Position numbers and translations under genes: made by a program. Shown one piece after another: positions 59,220 to 64,000 of a stretch of 64,000 nt of DNA (its first letter is position 1; the number at the start of each line of letters is the position of its first letter). The notes below the pieces were generated by a model that was given only the letters and a program-made list of their open reading frames with translations, had not been told where the DNA came from and made no database searches. Origin of the DNA: Gelatoporia subvermispora B (lineage: Eukaryota > Basidiomycota > Agaricomycetes > Polyporales > Gelatoporiaceae); contig KB445809.1 of the NCBI GenBank assembly GCA_000320605.2, positions 62,001-126,000 on the forward strand, in the 5' to 3' direction.

Positions 59220-60818
59220 TCAGTTCACTAGTGGCGCGATACAGAGTCTAACACTTACATCCACTCCAAAATGCTGGCACTGGAGGATCCGCTTATTGAC
59301 CTCTGCATCGGAGAGACACACCACTTGAACATCGTCTACGTCATCCTGAAGCCGCTCCGCCAGGTCGTCTCGCAGAACTTGGTCCGCATTGGTCTGAACG
59401 ACTATACTTTCCAACGACATGGAGGCGACAGATTCTTCCAATGGCTCTGCGAAGTCGCACTGTGTTCCGACGAGGTCGGTGAAGATCAAGCGTCGCAGTT
59501 GTGGAGTACATCCGCGATCATAGCATTCTTGGATATCCATGGCGCATTCGAAGGCAGTGTGGTCGGCTACCTCAATTTCGAGGAGTTGGATGTCATGAAA
59601 ACAAGGCAGAAATTGCGAAATGATGTTGTCGCCATCACACATGGAGGATCCGGCGTAGTGAAGACACTCGAACCCGTAGGAAGCGACCGCACTGCAGAAG
59701 GCGTTGAGGTGCATCAACATCACCTCAGCCGTTGGTACAGGATCATTCTCTTCGTCCCATTGGGCGAAGGTGACTCGCAAGGGCAAGGGTTCAGGGGTAT
59801 CTTGTAGGAGACAGGATGTGCGACATTGCAGCTCCATTGTCCAGTCGGCGGAAGTAGACAAGGACATGGCACAACAACTGAGCTCCATCGAATCGGAACC
59901 GTCCTCGGTGGATGTGACTGTACCACGGGAGAGAATTTTCTTGGACACATGTTCCACTAGTACACATTCGTCTGAGTTGTCCGCCAACTGGCAGAATGTG
60001 AGATGGATGGCTGCCTGGATGGGAATTTCCAAGGTATTGATCACAGCCTGGATATGACTGGGCCAATGCAGCACTGTGAGATGACGGAGGGCAGGTAGGG
60101 AAACGACAGTCGCAAGGTCCTCCCCAGAGGTTCTCGACCAGTCACATACAGAACGAACTAGTGTGAGGGTGGCGACATTGCGGAGGGCAGAGAGAACGCC
60201 AATGAATTGTGTTTCTGTAGGTTCGGCGTCGTAGCAATAGCCGCTGAGCTCAAAGCTTGTCAGAGGAGCGAAAATGGACGAATTCCACTCCCATGGGTTG
60301 TTCACGTTCTCGAGGGCAAGTTCGCGAAGACGTGGGAGGTGGATCGGGTCCGGCACGAAGTCCTGTCCGACAGAGGATTCAGACGCAATGTCCCGAGCTG
60401 CACGCAACTCTAACGTTTGGAGCATCGGCATTGGAAATCCAAGGCGGAATACTTGTTCCTCTGTTTCCTCCACCATGAGTTTCAGGCAACGGACGTGTTT
60501 TGAATGCTCCTGAGCAAGCGCAATGATACCCGCAACCACTGGCGCAGTGCCTTCCCCTTCCACCAGGATATCTACGGGAGCGGAGTGTGCACGCTGAAGG
60601 CACATCCGGGCAAATTGCACGTCTTGAGATCTACGCCCCCAAACCCGAACTGATGACCAGAGGACAGGAGATGCCAGGGCCGTGTCCCGCCACAGGCGAC
60701 AGACGTGCGTGACCAGTAACCACTTTTTGCGGTCAAGTCCGAACGTCCGGTCATCCTGATTGTCTCTGAGCATCACGAAAGTCTTGATGAGCAATTCATT
60801 GCTGAGTCTCAAAGCCAT
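59220..60818 (-). CDS. F-box protein with LRR-like repeats (copy A)
   Basis: Read as one exon of 532 residues from the ATG at 60818. The frame is open further upstream, but the F-box starts at once after this Met: ALRLSNELLIKTFVMLRD, then TFGLDRKKWLLVTHVCRLWR and ALASPVLWSSV. A long LRR-like part follows (LPALRHLTVLHWPSHIQ, MELQCRTSC, FLPCFHDIQLLEIE). F-box proteins couple targets to SCF ubiquitin ligases. After CQHFGVD there is a GTAAGT donor at 59258. The paralogue at 62.4 kb has the same donor at the same place, so the true end is probably in another exon and the 13 read-through codons may be intronic. It is clearly paralogous to the gene at 62381. Confidence 0.85.
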   Translation of the reverse strand: MALRLSNELLIKTFVMLRDNQDDRTFGLDRKKWLLVTHVCRLWRDTALASPVLWSSVRVWGRRSQDVQFARMCLQRAHSAPVDILVEGEGTAPVVAGIIALAQEHSKHVRCLKLMVEETEEQVFRLGFPMPMLQTLELRAARDIASESSVGQDFVPDPIHLPRLRELALENVNNPWEWNSSIFAPLTSFELSGYCYDAEPTETQFIGVLSALRNVATLTLVRSVCDWSRTSGEDLATVVSLPALRHLTVLHWPSHIQAVINTLEIPIQAAIHLTFCQLADNSDECVLVEHVSKKILSRGTVTSTEDGSDSMELSCCAMSLSTSADWTMELQCRTSCLLQDTPEPLPLRVTFAQWDEENDPVPTAEVMLMHLNAFCSAVASYGFECLHYAGSSMCDGDNIISQFLPCFHDIQLLEIEVADHTAFECAMDIQECYDRGCTPQLRRLIFTDLVGTQCDFAEPLEESVASMSLESIVVQTNADQVLRDDLAERLQDDVDDVQVVCLSDAEVNKRILQCQHFGVDVSVRLCIAPLVN

Positions 60819-61392
60819 GGTACCTACGCTGATGTTGGGTGAGTGCGCTTCGAAGAAACAAATGATGCGTACCGATGAAAATTTCTGCAATTTTCCTGAT
60901 GCGATTTTATGTATTAGAGCGATCTGTGTAGCTTGAGTGACGAATGTAAGTGATATATACATGAATCAGATCGTTGAGATGACTGACCGAGGCAAACAAT
61001 TGCACTTGAAGCTATCGTAGGGCACAATCGGGTGAATGGTGCTTGAGACAACCCAGCGCTCTATCTATATGAAGTTTGCCGTCTGCTGGCGCTTCGGACG
61101 GCAACCAGCACATCTACGCGACCCCGCAGTAATCTCAATCAGGCATGGTTCATGAACAAGAGCTAGCTCGTCACAACGCTGCACTGGATCTATTCTGTGC
61201 CGTGTCCAAATCGCTATTTCCATAGGCTACGCATCGTTGAGCAGACGTCACGCACATACACATAGTCATGCTCCGGAGGTACTCACTACAAAGTAGAGCT
61301 GTTCCTTGGGTCGGTAGATGTGTCTCGACTCGGATCCCCACTAGGTACATACGCTGCTCGCACGATAAGAAGCGACGTCTTCTTCGGAGTTG
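60819..61392. other. Upstream region of F-box copy A and tRNA
   Basis: No further gene. Ordinary 5' flank DNA between the F-box gene and the tRNA gene. Confidence 0.45.
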
Positions 61393-61464
61393 TCGGATAT
61401 GGTGTAGTGGCTAACATTATCGCCTCTCACGCGATAGCCCGGGGTTCGATTCCCCGTATCCGAA
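61393..61464 (+). tRNA. tRNA-Glu (anticodon CTC)
   Basis: 72-nt cloverleaf. The acceptor stem TCGGATA pairs with TATCCGA. The anticodon stem ATCGC/GCGAT encloses CTCTCAC, giving anticodon CTC (reads GAG, Glu). The T arm is CCGGGGTTCGATTCCCCG. A TTTT run four to six bases downstream fits a polymerase III terminator. The + strand copy is identical to the minus-strand copy at 61837-61908 over the whole mature sequence. Confidence 0.9.
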
Positions 61465-61836
61465 GTTTTGCTTGGCTGAGCTAGGATCTCGAAACCTGTC
61501 GGAAGAGAGTAAAACCCGCCAGGCACTAGCCTTGTTTTAGTGCACAGCCTGCATGTATAACCACGCTTGAGTGAGAAATGACTGGGTGGGGCCACATTCC
61601 GCAAACTGACCATATAAACACAATCTCCTCTATGCTATGGCAGCGGTTGTGCCGAGGTTCGAGAACCCAGCGGAACTGTGATAAACATAGCCGTTGTATC
61701 AGCTCGTAGCACGCTCGCTTTGCGCGACCCAAAGAGCTTGAAGATGGATAACCACTCCTTTTGCAAAGATCCTACAACGACATCGTTGGACTCTAGGTTC
61801 AAGTAGTTGGGAAAAACCTTAGCGAAGCACAAAAAT
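61465..61836. other. Spacer between the two tRNA-Glu genes
   Basis: 372 bp that hold the axis of the inverted duplication. The two sides share only a short similarity next to the tRNAs (TTTTG...CTAGG-like). No gene was found. Confidence 0.4.
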
Positions 61837-61908
61837 TCGGATACGGGGAATCGAACCCCGGGCTATCGCGTGAGAGGCGATAATGTTAGCCACTACACCA
61901 TATCCGAT
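61837..61908 (-). tRNA. tRNA-Glu (anticodon CTC), inverted copy
   Basis: Exact reverse complement of the tRNA at 61393-61464: same acceptor stem, same CTCTCAC anticodon loop and same T arm. A run of T residues follows on the minus strand (AAAAA on the plus strand at 61832-61836), fitting a polymerase III terminator. Confidence 0.9.
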
Positions 61909-62380
61909 TACGGATCTGGGCGTTTGCATTGTACTACAGCCCCGGCGTCGACTGGAGCCGATCCTTGGTTAATGGCCGGTTGTGACATATCTGATACGTA
62001 AAGCAACCCAACTTTCTGGTATTCGAACGGTCAAGCACGTCGTCGTTTTCGCGCACGACACGTCCCGCTGTTGTAAGCTCCCTTGTGGTACGCCAACCAA
62101 GCCTAACCTCCGAGACGACTTGGGCGTGTCATTTGGTACGGGATTAGATTGAATGTACCAGTCTGGTCTCGCGAAGCCACTGCGTGATTCCATTACAGTT
62201 CTCGTTACCAAGGTGCACTTTGACCGCCTGAAAGATATGAATGTTCCTTATTTACCGAATGCCCAGATTACTCAGACACACAGGATTAATTATAAGGGAA
62301 GGCCACCTCAGGATTAATTGGTGCGCACTGCAAACCATCAATGTCAATGGGGGAGATAAATTTAACGCTGTTTTCAGAGC
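61909..62380. other. Upstream region of F-box copy B
   Basis: Short 5' flank with a small TTAATT-rich patch near 62290-62320 (ACAGGATTAATTATAAGG, then CAGGATTAATTGG: the CAGGATTAATT block occurs twice about 30 bp apart). No gene. Confidence 0.4.
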
Positions 62381-64000
62381 ATGGCCTTAAAACTTGGAAA
62401 TGAAACACTGGTTCAGATTCTCATGATGGTCAGAGACTACAAAGGCAATGATTTCAGTATGGAAGACGAACAACTCGCAAAGGGATGCAAGAAGTGGATT
62501 TCGGCTACACACATATGTCGTCAATGGCGGCATATGGCTCTAGCATCGCCCATTCTCTGGTCGTTGATTCGGATCCCGGGAGGCAAACTTCAAGACGTAC
62601 CCTTCGCTCAGATGTGCCTTCAGCGCTCGGGAAGTGCACCTTTGGTTATCCTAGTGGAGAAGGAGGCCATCACGCGCGTTCTTGAGGGTATTATCGACCT
62701 CGTTCGGGTGCATGCAGAGCACGTCCGTTGTCTCAAACTCGTCGCGAAGAAAACACATGAGCAGTTATTCCACATCGACTTTCCGCTCCCAATGCTACAC
62801 ACATTGGAGTTGCGTGCAGCTCGCGCCGGAAAACCCAGACAGCACTCTATTTCCAACCCTCTTCATTTTCCGAGCCTTCGTGTGCTTGCGCTCGAGAATG
62901 CCGATAACCCCTGGGAATTGGATTTCTCCATCTTTCCTCTGCTGACGAGCTTGAAGATCAAGGGTCGTCACCGCGGGGCTAAATCCACGGCGACACAATA
63001 CTTTGGCCTACTTTCAACCCTACGCAACCTCGTTGTCCTTGAGCTTGATCGTTTTCCAATACCGACACAGTTGGCTGCTGATCGCGATATTACCATCTCC
63101 CTACCGGCGCTGCGTCATCTCACCATCTCTCATTGGCCGTCTCACATTCGGACCGTGGTCGATCGGCTCGAAATTCCCTCTGATGCGAACATCCACGTCA
63201 CATTCTATCAATCTGAGGGTAGACCAGATGAAGCCCACCTAGTGAAGCATACAATCACGCGTCTTCTCTGCCGAAGTACAGCTACGTCCGTACAGGATGT
63301 TGCGCTCTCTAGAGCGCAAGACCCGGCTGGCGTCCCGATCAAGCTCAGTTGCTGCGCAATTTCTCTGACGAATTGGGGTGGATGGTATATGGAGATACAA
63401 TGTCGTACATCTTGTCTTCAGCATAACGCAACTGGCTTCTTGCCCTTGCGTATCAACTTCGCTGACTGGGATGTAGAAGACGAAGTGCCATCAGCTGACA
63501 TTATGTCAAGTCATCTTAGTGGCTTCTGTCAGGCGGTATCTTCCTGCCAGTTCAAATGCCTCCACTTCGCGGGTCCATCTATGTGCGATGAAGCAAGCAT
63601 CCTCGTGGAATTCCTGCCCCGTTTTTCCGACATTTGCCTTCTCGAGATGGAGACCATCGATCTTTCGGGATGCATTTCGGATCTACATGACTGGCACATT
63701 GATGGACATGTGCTGAGATTACAGCGCATCATTTTGACCGCCCTTCGTAGCGGATCTGAAGGCGACTATCTTCCGGAGGCATTGAAGCACTACGTCAGCT
63801 GCGTCTTACCAGAAAGCCTACTCGTTCAGGTCAAAGACCAGACATCATTACTATTCGACTTACCGAAGGAGCTTCAAGGCGTCGTGGATGATGTTGAGGT
63901 TTCGCTCCTCTCTGATGAAGAGGCAATGAAACGCACAAATTGGTGTCGGCACTTTGGAAGCGATGTAAGTCACAGACCTCTCATCTCATCACCAGTCACT
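62381..64000 (+). CDS. F-box protein with LRR-like repeats (copy B), partial
   Basis: Open from the ATG at 62381 for 528 codons to a GTAAGT donor at 63965, just inside the right edge, so the 3' end is outside the window. The start is MALKLGNETLVQILMMVRDY, then a WISATHICRQWRHMALASPI stretch, matching copy A. Later parts also correspond (CLQRSGSAPLVILVE, LPALRHLTISHWPSHIRTV, MEIQCRTSCLQ, CSSxMCD-like SMCDEASILVEFLPRF, and the final CRHFGSD). Function presumed as for copy A: substrate recruitment to an SCF ubiquitin ligase. The end of coding sequence cannot be seen. Confidence 0.85.
   Translation, partial: MALKLGNETLVQILMMVRDYKGNDFSMEDEQLAKGCKKWISATHICRQWRHMALASPILWSLIRIPGGKLQDVPFAQMCLQRSGSAPLVILVEKEAITRVLEGIIDLVRVHAEHVRCLKLVAKKTHEQLFHIDFPLPMLHTLELRAARAGKPRQHSISNPLHFPSLRVLALENADNPWELDFSIFPLLTSLKIKGRHRGAKSTATQYFGLLSTLRNLVVLELDRFPIPTQLAADRDITISLPALRHLTISHWPSHIRTVVDRLEIPSDANIHVTFYQSEGRPDEAHLVKHTITRLLCRSTATSVQDVALSRAQDPAGVPIKLSCCAISLTNWGGWYMEIQCRTSCLQHNATGFLPLRINFADWDVEDEVPSADIMSSHLSGFCQAVSSCQFKCLHFAGPSMCDEASILVEFLPRFSDICLLEMETIDLSGCISDLHDWHIDGHVLRLQRIILTALRSGSEGDYLPEALKHYVSCVLPESLLVQVKDQTSLLFDLPKELQGVVDDVEVSLLSDEEAMKRTNWCRHFGSDVSHRPLISSPVT

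Larger units (their letters stand above)
59220..63964. repeat. Inverted duplication: F-box gene + tRNA-Glu
   Basis: Around an axis near 61650 the order is F-box gene (minus), tRNA (plus), tRNA (minus), F-box gene (plus). On each arm the tRNA points to the axis and the F-box gene points away. F-box start to tRNA distance is about 575 bp on the left and 475 bp on the right. The tRNAs are identical, while the F-box proteins are clearly diverged and the intergenic DNA is hardly alignable. This fits an old inverted duplication with the tRNA arms kept uniform by selection or gene conversion. Confidence 0.6.

Overview
The window is nuclear DNA of a filamentous basidiomycete, most likely an agaricomycete. 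Most genes are split by many introns of about 45-65 bp with GT...AG ends. The families are typical of that group: F-box/LRR proteins, ankyrin-MYND proteins, a DUF6534-type membrane protein, a Gti1/Pac2 (WOPR) regulator, an intron-dense cytochrome P450, and kinases with an MLKL-like helical N-terminus. I joined exons by hand from splice sites, reading phase and family similarity, so start codons and a few junctions are provisional.

Layout. 0.5-1.9 kb: SET-MYND protein (+). 3.2-4.9 kb: multi-pass DUF6534-type protein (-), partly resolved. 6.8-8.8 kb: hot-dog thioesterase-like protein (+). 9.1-10.3 kb: La RNA-binding protein (+). 10.6-15.1 kb: a large kinase with MLKL-like N-terminus and an extra C-terminal module (-), then a possible small gene (15.2-15.7 kb, -). 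15.8-22.2 kb: gene-poor, with one NLR-like scrap. 22.4-24.2 kb: a secreted histidine-rich repeat protein and a broken tandem copy. 25.4-26.0 kb: a roughly 300-bp repeat with hairpins. 26.2-27.3 kb: F-box relic. 27.9-30.5 kb: second MLKL-like kinase (-). 30.8-36.1 kb: two related ankyrin-MYND genes (-), one with a single-base frameshift and one with several stop codons, with an unidentified relic between them. 36-39.5 kb: gene-poor. 39.6-40.8 kb: WOPR regulator (+). 41-45 kb: gene-poor. 45.0-49.3 kb: mismatch-repair protein PMS1 (-), divergent from a membrane-anchored methyltransferase-like protein (50.5-52.2 kb, +). 52.8-54.8 kb: C2H2 zinc-finger protein (-). 56.4-58.8 kb: cytochrome P450 with 15 exons (+). 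59.2-64.0 kb: an inverted duplication carrying two F-box genes and two identical tRNA-Glu genes.

Housekeeping genes (La, PMS1, tRNA-Glu, zinc finger, methyltransferase-like) alternate with fast-evolving accessory genes (kinases, F-box, ankyrin-MYND, His-rich secreted protein, P450) that show local duplication and decay. The most striking content is the pair of same-strand MLKL-like kinases, the histidine/acid repeat secreted protein with its pseudogene copy, and the F-box/tRNA-Glu inverted duplication. The gene-poor stretches hold only diverged fragments. I saw no CRISPR array, rRNA or intact transposon.
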